From: Devosia sp.
GTDB lineage: Bacteria; Pseudomonadota; Alphaproteobacteria; Rhizobiales; Devosiaceae
Assembly: GCF_017307495.1 (NCBI RefSeq)
Contig: NZ_JAFKHE010000020.1
Coordinates: 80,170-144,169 of the forward strand
Direction of reading: 5' to 3'
DNA length: 64,000 nucleotides
In this document: positions 35,511 to 47,132 of the stretch, in pieces
Position numbering within the stretch: position 1 is the stretch's first letter
Layout of the letters: the number at the start of each line of letters is the position of its first letter
Translations under genes and position numbers: made by a program
Notes under the pieces: generated by a model
Databases searched by the model: none
Told to the model about the DNA's origin: nothing
What the model saw: only the letters and a program-made list of their open reading frames with translations

Positions 35511-35882
35511 CTACTGCTTGATCAGTTCATCCCTGGTCACGTTCAGCATCAGGCCGTCGGCCGACACCGACTCGATCTGCTCGGGCACGATGTAGCGGTC
35601 GGCCGCGAACAGGCCATCGGCATCGAGTCGCACATAGCCCTGGTGCAGCAGCCGCTCCCGCAGTTCCTCGGGTAGGTCGTCGCTGGCAAACGCCTTCGCG
35701 ATATCCTTGAGCAGGGAGTCGTTGCGCTCGTCGGTTTCGCTCAGGTCAAACGCCTCGACTTCCGGCGTGTCCGGATCATCGTCGCCGAAGCGCACGTATT
35801 CGACCTTGCCGATCTCGTGGCGCTCGCGGTCGAACACCTTCATGCCTTCTTCGACGGACTTCAGCGTGCTGTGGGTCTGCAT
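35511..35882 (-). CDS. PRC-barrel-like stress/storage-type small protein
   Basis: 123 residues with the beta-barrel-like opening EGMKVFDRERHEIGKVEYVRFGDDD and a charged helical middle, then GYVRLDADGLFAADRYIVPEQIESV, which has the look of a PRC-barrel second half. The function is unknown. ATG 35882 has GAGAGG upstream; a frame to 35918 would add residues without support. Confidence 0.65.
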   Translation of the reverse strand: MQTHSTLKSVEEGMKVFDRERHEIGKVEYVRFGDDDPDTPEVEAFDLSETDERNDSLLKDIAKAFASDDLPEELRERLLHQGYVRLDADGLFAADRYIVPEQIESVSADGLMLNVTRDELIKQ

Positions 35883-35954
35883 CGGGCCTCTCCTCGGGCT
35901 GGCCGCACCGCGCGGCATCCAGGAGAAAATGGCCGAGGCTGTCCCGGGGTTCCG

Positions 35955-36491
35955 TCAGCCCCTGGCCTTCTCGATCGCCGGGATCACGTCGCGCTCCAGT
36001 GACTGGGGCGAAATCGGTCCGACATGCTTGTAGGTGATGACGCCCGCGGCATTGACCACGAAGGTCTCCGGCACGCCGTACACCCCCCAGTCGATCGACA
36101 CGCGGTTGTCGCTGTCGCCGCCGATCCGGTCGTACGGGTTGCCCAGCTCGGTCAGGAACTTCACGGCATTTTCCGCTGCGTCCCGCTGGTTGATGCCGAA
36201 GAGGCGGACCCCGGTCTCGGCCTTAAGCCGTTCCAGCAGCGGATGCTCCTCGCGACAGGGGATGCACCAGCTGGCAAAGACGTTCACCACCGTCACCTCA
36301 CCCTGCAGCGACGCCGTATCGAACCCATCGACGCCGGTGCCCGCCACCGCCGGCAGCGTGAAGCTTGGCGCCGGCTTGTCGATCAGCACCGACTGCACAA
36401 GACTGGGGTCGCGGTTCATGTTCAGCGCGAACACGGCGATCAGCCCGACGAGCACGACGAGCGGCAGGACGGCGAGGACGACGCGCTTCAA
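35955..36491 (-). CDS. ccmG: Thiol:disulfide interchange protein CcmG/DsbE
   Basis: 178 residues: an N-terminal membrane anchor (VVLAVLPLVVLVGLIAVFAL) and a periplasmic thioredoxin fold with WCIPC (C76, C79). It keeps apocytochrome c cysteines reduced for heme attachment. GVYGVPETFVVN is the family's cis-Pro region. It is the last gene of the ccmABCDG operon, overlapping ccmD by 4 nt. Confidence 0.95.
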   Translation of the reverse strand: MKRVVLAVLPLVVLVGLIAVFALNMNRDPSLVQSVLIDKPAPSFTLPAVAGTGVDGFDTASLQGEVTVVNVFASWCIPCREEHPLLERLKAETGVRLFGINQRDAAENAVKFLTELGNPYDRIGGDSDNRVSIDWGVYGVPETFVVNAAGVITYKHVGPISPQSLERDVIPAIEKARG

Positions 36492-36661
36492 CTGCTGCTA
36501 CCCGCCGACCGCCGCCGGATGCCGGCCTTGTCGAGCGCCGCCAGCTTCGCTTTCACCCGCCGCGCATCCCACACGACATAGGCGACAAGCGCCAGGGTCA
36601 CGAGGCCGGCACCGGCATAGGCCCAGGCGATGAACTCGAAATGTGCGCCCTCGCCGATCAT
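36488..36661 (-). CDS. ccmD: Heme exporter protein CcmD
   Basis: 57-residue single-span protein. Its start has FEFIAWAYAGAG, then a membrane span (LVTLALVAYVVW) and a basic DARRVKAKL helix, as in other CcmD proteins. It helps release holo-CcmE from the CcmABC complex. It overlaps ccmC and ccmG by 4 nt each (ATGA). Confidence 0.93.
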   Translation of the reverse strand: MIGEGAHFEFIAWAYAGAGLVTLALVAYVVWDARRVKAKLAALDKAGIRRRSAGSSS

Positions 36662-37422
36662 TTGGCGTCTCCCTGCAGGGCGGCCTGCCGGGTCATGGTC
36701 TCGGCGCGGCGGCTGAGGATCTCGGTCCGCATGCGCACGATCTGCAGCAGCGCGAACAGCAGCGTGAAGGCGATGAGCATGACGAACAGCGGCGTCAGGA
36801 TCGAGGGTGGCATCTTCGGGCCGGTGGCGGTGAAGACGCTGGCCGGCTGGTGCAGCGTGTTCCACCAGTCGACCGAATAGTGGATGATCGGAATGTTGAG
36901 CGCCCCGACCAGCGTGACGATGGCGATGATCCGCCCGGCCTTCAGCTGGTCGTCGAAGGCACGCCACAGCGCGATGATGCCCAGGTAGATGAGCAGCAGC
37001 ACGAGTTCGGAGGTCATCCGACCGTCCCATTCCCAGAACGTGCCCCAGGTCGGCCTGCCCCAGAGCGCGCCGGTATAGAGGCACAGGGCGGTGAACACCG
37101 CCCCGAGCGGCGCCGCGGCCTTGGCGGCGACGTCGGCCAGCGGATGGCGCCAGACCAGCGTGCCGAGCGCGGCCACCGCCATCACGCCGTAGACCAGCAT
37201 GCTGAGCCAGGCATTGGGCACGTGGATGTACATCACGCGCACCATGTCGCCCATCTGGTAGTCCTCGGGCGAGTTGTAGAAGGCAAACCACAACCCCAGG
37301 GCAAAGGCGATGGCCGTCAGGATGGCGAGCGGCCAGATCAGATAGCGCGACCAGTTGAGGAACTGCCCCGGATGGGCGAGGCGGCTGAACCAGTTCGGTT
37401 GTTTGGCGGTGGTGACGGACAT
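36658..37422 (-). CDS. ccmC: Heme exporter/handling protein CcmC
   Basis: 254 residues, six membrane spans. The tryptophan-rich WWD-type segment is GTFWEWDGRMTSELVLLLIY, with histidines in VMYIHVPNAW and IIHYSVDWWNTLHQP. It delivers heme to CcmE in the periplasm. 9 nt separate it from ccmB; it overlaps ccmD by 4 nt. Confidence 0.96.
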   Translation of the reverse strand: MSVTTAKQPNWFSRLAHPGQFLNWSRYLIWPLAILTAIAFALGLWFAFYNSPEDYQMGDMVRVMYIHVPNAWLSMLVYGVMAVAALGTLVWRHPLADVAAKAAAPLGAVFTALCLYTGALWGRPTWGTFWEWDGRMTSELVLLLIYLGIIALWRAFDDQLKAGRIIAIVTLVGALNIPIIHYSVDWWNTLHQPASVFTATGPKMPPSILTPLFVMLIAFTLLFALLQIVRMRTEILSRRAETMTRQAALQGDAK

Positions 37423-37431
37423 GCTTTGGCT

Positions 37432-38085
37432 CTATTCCCCGGCCGTGCGCAAGGCAAGCGCCGCCGCGAAAGGCGAGAAGGCCGTGACAACCAGGCTCAA
37501 GGCAATGAGGAACAATGTCGCGCCACCTCCCGCCATCTGGTCCATCGTGCCGACCCCGAAGATCATCACCGGAATGGCGAGCGGCAGGATCAGCACCGGC
37601 GCAATCAGTCCGCCGCGCCTGAGCCCCACCGTCACCGCCGCGCCGATCGCGCCGAAGCTGGTGAGCGCCGGGGTGCCGATGGCGAGCGCCAGCACCGTCC
37701 GCCACCATTGCTCCCACGACATCGACAGCAGGAGCGCCAGCACCGGCGTCGCGACGAGCAGCGGCAGGGCCGTCACCAGCCAGTGCGCGATCACTTTTGC
37801 GGCAACCACCGCCTCGAGCGGCAGCACCGAATGCTGCAGCAGGCCCAGCGAGCCATCCTCGTCATCGCTGCGGAACAGCCGGTCGAGCCCCAGCAGCATG
37901 GAGAGGAAGGCGGCGATCCACACGATCCCCGGCGCCAGACGCGTCAGTTGCGGCCGGTCCGGCCCGATGGCGAAGGGAACGATCACCCCGACCATGACGA
38001 AGAACAGCACCAGCGTCATGGCCTCCCCGCCCGCCCGGAAGGCGAGCCGCAGGTCGCGCACGATCAGGGCCCGGAACGCACTCAT
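37432..38085 (-). CDS. ccmB: Heme exporter protein CcmB
   Basis: 217 residues with six membrane spans; permease subunit of the CcmAB transporter that frees CcmE. Characteristic parts are the N-terminal RDLRLAFRAGGEA and SLSMLLGLDRLF-like segment (here AFLSMLLGLDRLFRSDDEDGS), and TSFGAIGAAVTVGLRRGG. It overlaps ccmA by 4 nt. Confidence 0.95.
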   Translation of the reverse strand: MSAFRALIVRDLRLAFRAGGEAMTLVLFFVMVGVIVPFAIGPDRPQLTRLAPGIVWIAAFLSMLLGLDRLFRSDDEDGSLGLLQHSVLPLEAVVAAKVIAHWLVTALPLLVATPVLALLLSMSWEQWWRTVLALAIGTPALTSFGAIGAAVTVGLRRGGLIAPVLILPLAIPVMIFGVGTMDQMAGGGATLFLIALSLVVTAFSPFAAALALRTAGE

Positions 38086-38714
38086 GCCGGGCCTCCGAGC
38101 ACGATTGTCTCGACGCCCCGGGCCTCGGCCAGCAGCAGGTCGTGGTGCGTGGCGACGATGGCGATGCCACCGGCCCCCCGGTGCGCGTCGATGAGCGCGC
38201 CGAGCAACCGCTCGCCCGCCGCATCGAGCGCCGCGCTCGGCTCGTCGAGCAGCCAGACCGGCCGTGCCGACACCAGCAGCCGCGCCAGCGCCAGCCGCCG
38301 CAGCTGGCCGGAGGAAAGGTAGCCGGCCTCGAGCCCCGCCAGCCCGCCGATGCCCACCCGCTCGAGCGCCTCGTCCAGTTGCGTGCCCGTCGCCCCGTTC
38401 ATGTCGCGCCAGAACTGCAGGTTCTCGCTGACGCTCAGCCGACCCTTGAGCCCGCTCTGGTAGGTGAGCAGGTGGACGTCCTCGCGCCCGATCCCCTCGA
38501 TTTCTCCCGCGTCGGGGCGGACGATGCCGGCCAGGGTCATCAGCAGCGTCGACTTTCCCACCCCGTTCGGCCCGCGCAGCAGCAGCACCCCGCCTGCCTG
38601 CACCTCGAAGCTCAGGTCGGCGAACAGCACGCGCTCGCCGCGCGAGACGCCGAGGCCCCGCACCGTGACGTTCGGCGGCGCGAAGACCGGCGGAAAGCGC
38701 TCTGGCTGGTTCAT
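38082..38714 (-). CDS. ccmA: Heme exporter ATP-binding protein CcmA
   Basis: 210-residue ABC ATPase: Walker A LRGPNGVGKSTLL, signature YLSSGQLRRLALARLL, Walker B PVWLLDEPSAALDAAG and the switch His in VATHHD. It powers the CcmAB complex in cytochrome c maturation. It is the first gene of the operon, divergent from acnA across a 179-nt gap. Confidence 0.95.
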   Translation of the reverse strand: MNQPERFPPVFAPPNVTVRGLGVSRGERVLFADLSFEVQAGGVLLLRGPNGVGKSTLLMTLAGIVRPDAGEIEGIGREDVHLLTYQSGLKGRLSVSENLQFWRDMNGATGTQLDEALERVGIGGLAGLEAGYLSSGQLRRLALARLLVSARPVWLLDEPSAALDAAGERLLGALIDAHRGAGGIAIVATHHDLLLAEARGVETIVLGGPA

Positions 38715-38744
38715 GGCGCAATGCCTAAAGAACGAAAGTCGGTA

Positions 38745-38774
38745 CTGGCAAGGGCAATGTAGTTTCTCTATAAG
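38745..38774 (+). promoter_or_regulatory. Possible sigma-70-type promoter of acnA
   Basis: CTGGCA and TATAAG separated by 18 bp, in the ccmA-acnA divergent gap, about 120 nt before the acnA start. Confidence 0.4.
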
Positions 38775-38893
38775 CCAGCCCTAGATTGGAACGCTTCCAG
38801 CCAGTCGACCTCCTGCCCCTTGTCCCGCGGGACTTTCCGGTCTCCCGTCAGGACCAGCGGCGCCTTGCAACACCAGCGCGTGAAGGCGACACC

Positions 38894-41659
<2,766 letters not shown>

Positions 41660-41685
41660 ACGAGAGCGGCTGACAGGGACGGCGC

Positions 41686-41721
41686 CACGCATCGTCCCCC
41701 CGTGCCGGGGGACGATGCGTG
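41686..41721 (+). terminator. Strong hairpin after acnA
   Basis: Perfect 15-bp stem CACGCATCGTCCCCC/GGGGGACGATGCGTG with a 6-nt loop, 27 nt after the acnA stop. No U-tract follows, so it may stabilise the mRNA end or assist a Rho-dependent stop. Confidence 0.55.
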
Positions 41722-41843
41722 GGAGTCGCCAGGTCCGGTGGCGCGCGCCCACCGGCGTGGACTTCGATCGAGCCTTTCCCGATCACGAAAAGTCGCGTCG
41801 ATTTGACTCGCGCCGCGCGCCGCCCGTGCCTAAAACCGTCGCC

Positions 41844-42575
41844 ATGCTTTTTCGACGGATACTGTGGGGATTTGCCCTTTCGCTCGTGTTCGCCTCGCCG
41901 GTTCTCGCCGGTGAGTTCAAGCTCGGCCCCCGGGCCGTGCTCGAGCTTTTCACCTCGCAGGGCTGCTCCTCCTGTCCCAAGGCCGACGCCATGTTCGAGC
42001 AGATGGGCAAGCGTCCCGACGTGGTGACCCTCGCCTACCATGTCGACTACTGGGACTATATCGGCTGGCGCGACACGTTCGGCACCGCCGCGAACTCCGA
42101 CCGGCAGCGCGACTACGCCGAAGCCTGGGGTTCGTCCCGCATCTTCACGCCGCAGATGGTGGTGAACGGCAGGGGCGGCGTGGTCGGCAGCAAGACCGAC
42201 GCCGTCAATGGCGCGCTGGCCAACGCGACCCTGCCGCTGACCGTTTCGCTCACCCAGCAGGGCGGCGACCTCATCGATATCTCGGTGCCGGCCCAGGCCG
42301 GCCTGCCGGGGGGCACCATCTGGCTGGTCACCTTCCTCGACCGTGCCGATGTCGCCATCGAGCGCGGCGAGAACGAAGGCAAGAAAGTCGCCTACACCCA
42401 GATCGTCACGGGCCGGCAGGTGCTCGGCGTGTGGAACCCCAAGGCCGGGGCCCACCTGACCCTTCCCGTCAACGAGGTCCTGACCGGCGAGTCGAACGGC
42501 GCCGTCATCCTCGTCCAGCAGGAAAAGTCCGGACTGCCGGGTCCGATCCTGGGGGCAGCGAGTTTCACGCGCTGA
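41844..42575 (+). CDS. DUF1223 thioredoxin-like secreted protein
   Basis: 243 residues with a signal peptide (FRRILWGFALSLVFASPVLAGEF). The DUF1223 opening is AVLELFTSQGCSSCPKAD with a CxxC (C41, C44), and YHVDYWDYIGWRDTFG follows. The fold resembles thioredoxin, so a periplasmic redox role is plausible but not shown. ATG 41844 is chosen because a signal peptide begins there; the frame extends upstream to 41715 without support. Confidence 0.85.
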   Translation: MLFRRILWGFALSLVFASPVLAGEFKLGPRAVLELFTSQGCSSCPKADAMFEQMGKRPDVVTLAYHVDYWDYIGWRDTFGTAANSDRQRDYAEAWGSSRIFTPQMVVNGRGGVVGSKTDAVNGALANATLPLTVSLTQQGGDLIDISVPAQAGLPGGTIWLVTFLDRADVAIERGENEGKKVAYTQIVTGRQVLGVWNPKAGAHLTLPVNEVLTGESNGAVILVQQEKSGLPGPILGAASFTR

Positions 42576-42876
42576 TTGCGGCGATCGCCGAAAACAAAAC
42601 TCCCGCCGGCTTGCGCTGGCGGGAGAAGAATGACTGGTGCATGTAAAAGGCGGCCGGCACCTGGGCATCGTGGTTTGGGGGCTCGGTCAGCCCGGATGCC
42701 GGCCACTGGAGGCAATGGTCAGATCTTGCCGGTGCAATCGGGCGCCATGAGGGAGGGAATGTGACGGAAATTGGGATTTTGTCCGTCGCCCCCGTGCCCC
42801 AGCCCGACGCTCCCGCTCAGGCTTGCCAACCGCGGCGAATGACGCGATCATGACAGCTGCGTGACGGGGATGAGGA
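42576..42876. other. Gap without a gene
   Basis: No gene is seen. A hairpin CTCCCGCC/GGCGGGAG lies at 42600-42625. Its U-rich tail (TTTTGTTTT) is on the minus strand, so it would stop antisense transcription entering the DUF1223 gene. The DUF2794 promoter should lie in the rest. Confidence 0.5.
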
Positions 42877-43260
42877 ATGGCGGACCAACCCGACGAAATA
42901 GCATCAGGGCTCTTGATCGACTTCCCGCCGGTCGCGAGCCCCGCCCAGCGTGGTCCCGCCCGATTCGTTGCCGCGGTCAGCTTCGACCGCAAGGAACTGC
43001 AGACCATCCTGAACGTGTATGGCCGCAAGGTCGTCGATGGGGAGTGGCGCGACTACGCCCTGGACTTCCTCCGCGACCGCGCCCTGTTCTCGATCTACAA
43101 GCGCGCCTCCGAGCGCCCGCTCTACGTGGTCGAAAAGAACCCTAAGCTGCGCAACAAGCAGGGCCAATACATGGTCATCGGTCAGGACGGCCGCATCCTG
43201 AAGCGCGGCCATGACCTGTCGACCGTGCTGCGTGTGCTGGAACTGGCCGTGGTGAAGTGA
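42877..43260 (+). CDS. DUF2794 domain-containing protein
   Basis: 127 residues. Typical DUF2794 sequence: FDRKELQTILNVYGRKVVDGEWRDYA, LYVVEKNPKLRNKQGQYMV, and a final HDLSTVLRVLEL. The family is confined to alphaproteobacteria and has no known function. It is followed by a bidirectional terminator shared with the converging pyrophosphatase gene. Confidence 0.88.
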   Translation: MADQPDEIASGLLIDFPPVASPAQRGPARFVAAVSFDRKELQTILNVYGRKVVDGEWRDYALDFLRDRALFSIYKRASERPLYVVEKNPKLRNKQGQYMVIGQDGRILKRGHDLSTVLRVLELAVVK

Positions 43261-43286
43261 TCGGCGCCTCCGCTCCCCCCGGCTGC

Positions 43287-43318
43287 AAAAGGCCCGGGAT
43301 CGCTCCCGGGCCCTTTTG
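43287..43318. terminator. Bidirectional Rho-independent terminator
   Basis: AAAAGG-CCCGGG/CCCGGG-CCCTTTT stem with flanking A and T runs. It serves the DUF2794 gene on the plus strand and hppA on the minus strand. Confidence 0.85.
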
Positions 43319-43351
43319 TTCGCACCGCATAACGGCCTGATCGGGCGGCGC

Positions 43352-45511
43352 TTACGCCCCGCCACCCAAGTGCGCCAGCACCGCCAGCAGCAGCAGCGCC
43401 ACGATGTTGGTGATCTTGATCATCGGGTTCACGGCGGGACCTGCCGTGTCCTTGTAGGGGTCGCCGACGGTGTCGCCGGTGACGGAGGCCTTGTGGGCGT
43501 CGCTGCCCTTGTAGTGCTTGACCCCGTGGCTGTCGGTGAAGCCGTCCTCGAAGCTCTTCTTGGCGTTGTCCCAGGCGCCGCCGCCGGCGGTCATGGAGAT
43601 GGCGACGAAGAGGCCGGTGACGATCACGCCCATCAGCATGGCGCCGAGGGCCGAGAAGGCGGCGGCGTTGCCGGCGATCCAGTAGATCACGACGAAGACG
43701 ACGATCGGCGAGAGCACCGGCAGCAGCGAGGGGACGATCATTTCCTTGATCGCCGCCCTGGTCAGCATGTCGACGGCCCGGGCGTAGTCGGGCTTCGACG
43801 TGCCGGCCATGATGCCGGGATCGGCCTTGAACTGGCGCCGGACCTCGACCACCACCGATTGCGCGGCGCGGCCGACGGCGGTCATCGACATGCCGCCGAA
43901 CAGGAAGGGCAGCAGGCCACCGAACAGCAGGCCGACGACGACATAGGGGTCGGCGAGCGAGAAGGTGAGGTTGCCCAGCCCCTGGAAGATCGCCGGGGCG
44001 CCTTCCTGGGCCGAGAAGTACTGCAGGTCCTGCGTATAGGCGGCGAACAGCACGAGCGCGCCGAGGCCGGCCGAACCGATGGCATAGCCCTTGGTGACGG
44101 CTTTGGTGGTGTTGCCGACGGCGTCGAGCGCGTCGGTGTTGTGGCGCACTTCCTTGTCGAGGCCGGCCATTTCCGCGATGCCGCCTGCGTTATCCGTCAC
44201 CGGACCAAAGGCATCGAGCGCGACGATCATGCCGGCCAGCGCCAGCATGGTGGCGACGGCAAAGGCAATGCCGAACAGGCCGGCAAGATTGTAGGTGACG
44301 ATGATGCCGACGACGATGACGATGGCCGGGAGCGCGGTGGCTTCCAGCGAGACGGCGAGGCCCTGGATGACGTTGGTGCCATGGCCGGTGACCGAGGCTT
44401 CGGCGATCGAGTTCACCGGGCGCTTGCCGGTGCCGGTGTAGTACTCGGTGATGACGACGATGAGCGCCGTGATCACGAGGCCGGCGACGCCGCACCAGAA
44501 CAGGCTCCACGGCGTGAACTGCTTGCCGCCTTCGATGCCGAGCTGGACATCGAGCCCGCCGAATACCCAGCCGAGGACCGGGATCAGCGCGGCCAGCGAC
44601 AGCACGCCGGTGGCGATGAGGCCCTTGTAGAGGGCATTCATGATGTTGTTGTCCTGGCCGAGCCGGACGAAGTAGGTGCCGATGATCGAGGTCAGCACGC
44701 AGGCCCCGGCGATGGCCAGCGGCAGGATCATGCCGGCAAGCTTCAGTTCGGGGGTGGGCAGCACGATCGCGGCCAGCACCATGGTGGCGACCGCGGTCAC
44801 CACATAGGTTTCGAACAGGTCGGCGGCCATGCCGGCGCAATCGCCGACATTGTCGCCCACGTTGTCGGCGATGGTAGCCGGGTTGCGCGGGTCATCCTCG
44901 GGGATGCCGGCTTCGACCTTGCCCACCATGTCGCCGCCGACGTCCGCACCCTTGGTGAAGATGCCGCCGCCGAGACGGGCGAAGATCGAGATCAGCGAAG
45001 CGCCGAAGCCGAGGGCGACGAGCGAGTCGATCACCGTGCGGCTGGTCGGCGCGAAGCCGAGGAACTGGGTCAGCACGATGAAGTAGAGCGTGACGCCGAG
45101 GAGGCCGAGGCCGGCCACCAGCAGGCCGGTGACCGCGCCGGACTTGAAGGCGAGGTCGAGGCCGCCGGCGAGCGACTTGGTGGCGGCCTGGGCGACGCGC
45201 ACGTTGGCGCGCACCGAGACGTTCATGCCGATGAAGCCGGCCGCGCCGGAGAGCACGGCGCCGATCAAGAAGCCGATGGCGGCGTAGGCGCCGAGCAGGA
45301 AGAAGGCGAGGATGAAGATGACCACGCCGACGATGCCGATGGTGGTGTACTGGCGGCGGAGATAGGCGGAGGCGCCTTCACGCACTGCGGCGGAAATCTC
45401 CTGCATGCGGGCCGAGCCCGCGTCGGCCCTGAGCAGGCCTTGCGTCGTGACGACGCCGTAAACGATTGAGAGCAGACCGCATATCACGATCGCCCATAGC
45501 AATAGTGTCAT
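43352..45511 (-). CDS. hppA: Membrane-bound H+-translocating pyrophosphatase
   Basis: 719 residues, about 16 membrane spans. Hydrolyses PPi to pump protons. Metal/PPi-binding parts are [20 protein letters not shown] and [20 protein letters not shown], with a second acidic site near the end ([23 protein letters not shown]). The potassium-selecting position is Lys in [18 protein letters not shown], typical of the K+-independent class. ATG 45511 (MTLLLWAIV) has GGGAA upstream. It shares a terminator with DUF2794. Confidence 0.96.
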   Translation of the reverse strand: MTLLLWAIVICGLLSIVYGVVTTQGLLRADAGSARMQEISAAVREGASAYLRRQYTTIGIVGVVIFILAFFLLGAYAAIGFLIGAVLSGAAGFIGMNVSVRANVRVAQAATKSLAGGLDLAFKSGAVTGLLVAGLGLLGVTLYFIVLTQFLGFAPTSRTVIDSLVALGFGASLISIFARLGGGIFTKGADVGGDMVGKVEAGIPEDDPRNPATIADNVGDNVGDCAGMAADLFETYVVTAVATMVLAAIVLPTPELKLAGMILPLAIAGACVLTSIIGTYFVRLGQDNNIMNALYKGLIATGVLSLAALIPVLGWVFGGLDVQLGIEGGKQFTPWSLFWCGVAGLVITALIVVITEYYTGTGKRPVNSIAEASVTGHGTNVIQGLAVSLEATALPAIVIVVGIIVTYNLAGLFGIAFAVATMLALAGMIVALDAFGPVTDNAGGIAEMAGLDKEVRHNTDALDAVGNTTKAVTKGYAIGSAGLGALVLFAAYTQDLQYFSAQEGAPAIFQGLGNLTFSLADPYVVVGLLFGGLLPFLFGGMSMTAVGRAAQSVVVEVRRQFKADPGIMAGTSKPDYARAVDMLTRAAIKEMIVPSLLPVLSPIVVFVVIYWIAGNAAAFSALGAMLMGVIVTGLFVAISMTAGGGAWDNAKKSFEDGFTDSHGVKHYKGSDAHKASVTGDTVGDPYKDTAGPAVNPMIKITNIVALLLLAVLAHLGGGA

Positions 45512-45672
45512 AGAATGTTCCCTCATGTGACGTCACCGGGGAACGCTCCATAGTCGTAGCGGCGAACCGCTCCTCCTCGCCCCCCGAGGATCGCGTGCCA
45601 AACTTGTGCCAAATCGCCGCAGGTGGTGCAACGGGGTTGTCGTATCGCACGCAGCCAAGGTTCGGGGGGCGT

Positions 45673-45996
45673 CTAGCCCAGCTTCGCCAGGGCGCCGGCC
45701 AGGGCCTCGACATCGCCGTTGATCCGCACCGTCTTCTGCCGGGCGGTTTCGCCGGAGACGAGGGTGATGGCGGACTTGGGGACGCCGAGCGCCTTGCCCA
45801 GCAGTGCGATCACCGCGGCGTTGGCCTTGCCCTTGTCGGGGACGGCGGTGACGCGGATGCGCAGGACGGCGCTGCCGTCGTCGCGCTGCTCGACGCCCTC
45901 GATGCGATCGGCGCCGGCATTGGGGGTGACGCGGAGGGTCACGAGGATGCCGTCCGCGTCACGCCGGAAGGGCGGCAGGCTAGAGGACGCGGCCAA
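45673..45996 (-). CDS. DUF167 family protein (YggU-like)
   Basis: 107 residues. DUF167 pattern: VTLRVTPNAGADRIEGV, LRIRVTAVPDKGKANAAVIALLGKALGV, and LVSGETARQKTVRI. The function is unknown. It overlaps the yggT-like gene by 17 nt, the same neighbour pair seen in many proteobacteria. Confidence 0.9.
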   Translation of the reverse strand: MAASSSLPPFRRDADGILVTLRVTPNAGADRIEGVEQRDDGSAVLRIRVTAVPDKGKANAAVIALLGKALGVPKSAITLVSGETARQKTVRINGDVEALAGALAKLG

Positions 45997-46273
45997 CCGC
46001 GACCGAAGCGATCAGGTTCTGCAGGAAGAAGATGACGACGAAGACGATGAGCGGCGACAGGTCGAGGCCGCCGACGGGCGGGATGACGCGGCGGATCGGC
46101 CTCAGGATCGGCTCGGTGACCTGGTTGAGCACGCGCCAGACCGAGTTCACGAACTGGTTGCGGGTGTTGATCACGTTGAAGCTGATCAGCCAGCTCATGA
46201 TGATCATGATCAGGAAGATCCACCAGACGATGTTCAGGATGAAGCTGAGCGTCTGCAGAATGGCGAAAGTCAT
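45980..46273 (-). CDS. YggT family membrane protein
   Basis: 97 residues with two membrane spans. YggT signature: a short hydrophobic span, NTRNQFVNSVWRVLNQVTEPILRPIRRVIPPVGGLDLSPLIVF and a last span. It may help with membrane or osmotic stress; some relatives affect chloroplast or division-site complexes. Its stop codon lies inside the DUF167 gene. Confidence 0.92.
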   Translation of the reverse strand: MTFAILQTLSFILNIVWWIFLIMIIMSWLISFNVINTRNQFVNSVWRVLNQVTEPILRPIRRVIPPVGGLDLSPLIVFVVIFFLQNLIASVAVGRVL

Positions 46274-46368
46274 CGGGGGCCCTCTTTGTCCGTCGCCCTA
46301 TTTAGGGGGCGGTCGGGCCAGCGGCAAGCGGCCGCGACCATTTTGGCGTGACGCCCCGGAGGCCCCGG

Positions 46369-46974
46369 CTAGTCCAGGCGGCCCGGGCGCCAGGTGACGA
46401 TGCGATAGAGGTAAGTGAGGACCACCACGCCGAGGACGATGGTCGTGCCCGGATCGAGCCAGGTCTCGACCCGCTCGTAATGCTCGGCGAGGATGAAGCC
46501 GGCACCGACGAGGATGACATTCCAGGTGAAGGCGCCCAGGGTCGAGAAGACGAGGAAATGCCACAACGGCATGCGGGCAAGGCCGGCCGGGATGGAGATC
46601 AGCGTGCGGATCAGCGGGATCAGCCGGCCGGCGAGCACGATGACGGGGCCGAAGCGGCGGAACCAGCCGGTGGCCGTGTCGACTTCGGCGGCATTGAGGG
46701 TAAGCCAGCGGCCATGGCGGTCGGCCAGGGTGCGGACGCGGCCGAGGCCGAACAGGCGGCCGGCAAGATACCAGGGCAGCATGCCGACGACTGCGCCAGC
46801 GGTGGCCGCCAGCAGCACCAGCCAAAGATCGAGCGCCCCGGTGGCGGCCGAATAGCCGGCGAACGGGATGATCAGCTCGGACGGAATGGGCGGAAACACG
46901 CTCTCGAGCAGCATCAGCAGGAAGATGCCGGCATAGCCGAGGGCGGTGATGGTCTCGATGATCCAGGTGGCCAT
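46369..46974 (-). CDS. DedA family membrane protein
   Basis: 201 residues with about five spans. DedA/SNARE-associated signature: ESVFPPIPSELIIPFAG near residue 28, and a later RFGPVIVLAGRLIPLIRTLISIPAGLARMP. These proteins are proton-dependent lipid-linked flippase-like proteins needed for membrane homeostasis. ATG 46974 begins MATWIIETI. Confidence 0.92.
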   Translation of the reverse strand: MATWIIETITALGYAGIFLLMLLESVFPPIPSELIIPFAGYSAATGALDLWLVLLAATAGAVVGMLPWYLAGRLFGLGRVRTLADRHGRWLTLNAAEVDTATGWFRRFGPVIVLAGRLIPLIRTLISIPAGLARMPLWHFLVFSTLGAFTWNVILVGAGFILAEHYERVETWLDPGTTIVLGVVVLTYLYRIVTWRPGRLD

Positions 46975-47016
46975 GGGGTGCTCCGGCGATGCGCGCTGCT
47001 TCACTTACCCACGGAG

Positions 47017-47093
47017 TCGTTCCCGCGAAAGCCGGAACCTCCGTCTGCGGTGCTTGCGGCCGAAATGGAAATCCCCGCTGTCGCGGGGATCAC
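47017..47093. repeat. Paired GTCAT-type palindromic repeat
   Basis: GTCGTTCCCGCGAAAGCCGGAAC at the left (with mismatches) and ATCCCCGCTGTCGCGGGGATCAC at the right. It lies between the dedA-like gene and the 3' end of typA and is more decayed than the other copies. Confidence 0.7.
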
Positions 47094-47132
47094 ATCGTGC
47101 ATGGGACTGCCGGCGGGCAGTCGCTTGGCCGG

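Noticed and set aside
43316..45469. 717-codon plus-strand open frame over hppA
   Set aside because: Rich in Asp/Gly/His/Arg with no domain; it is antisense to the pyrophosphatase gene.
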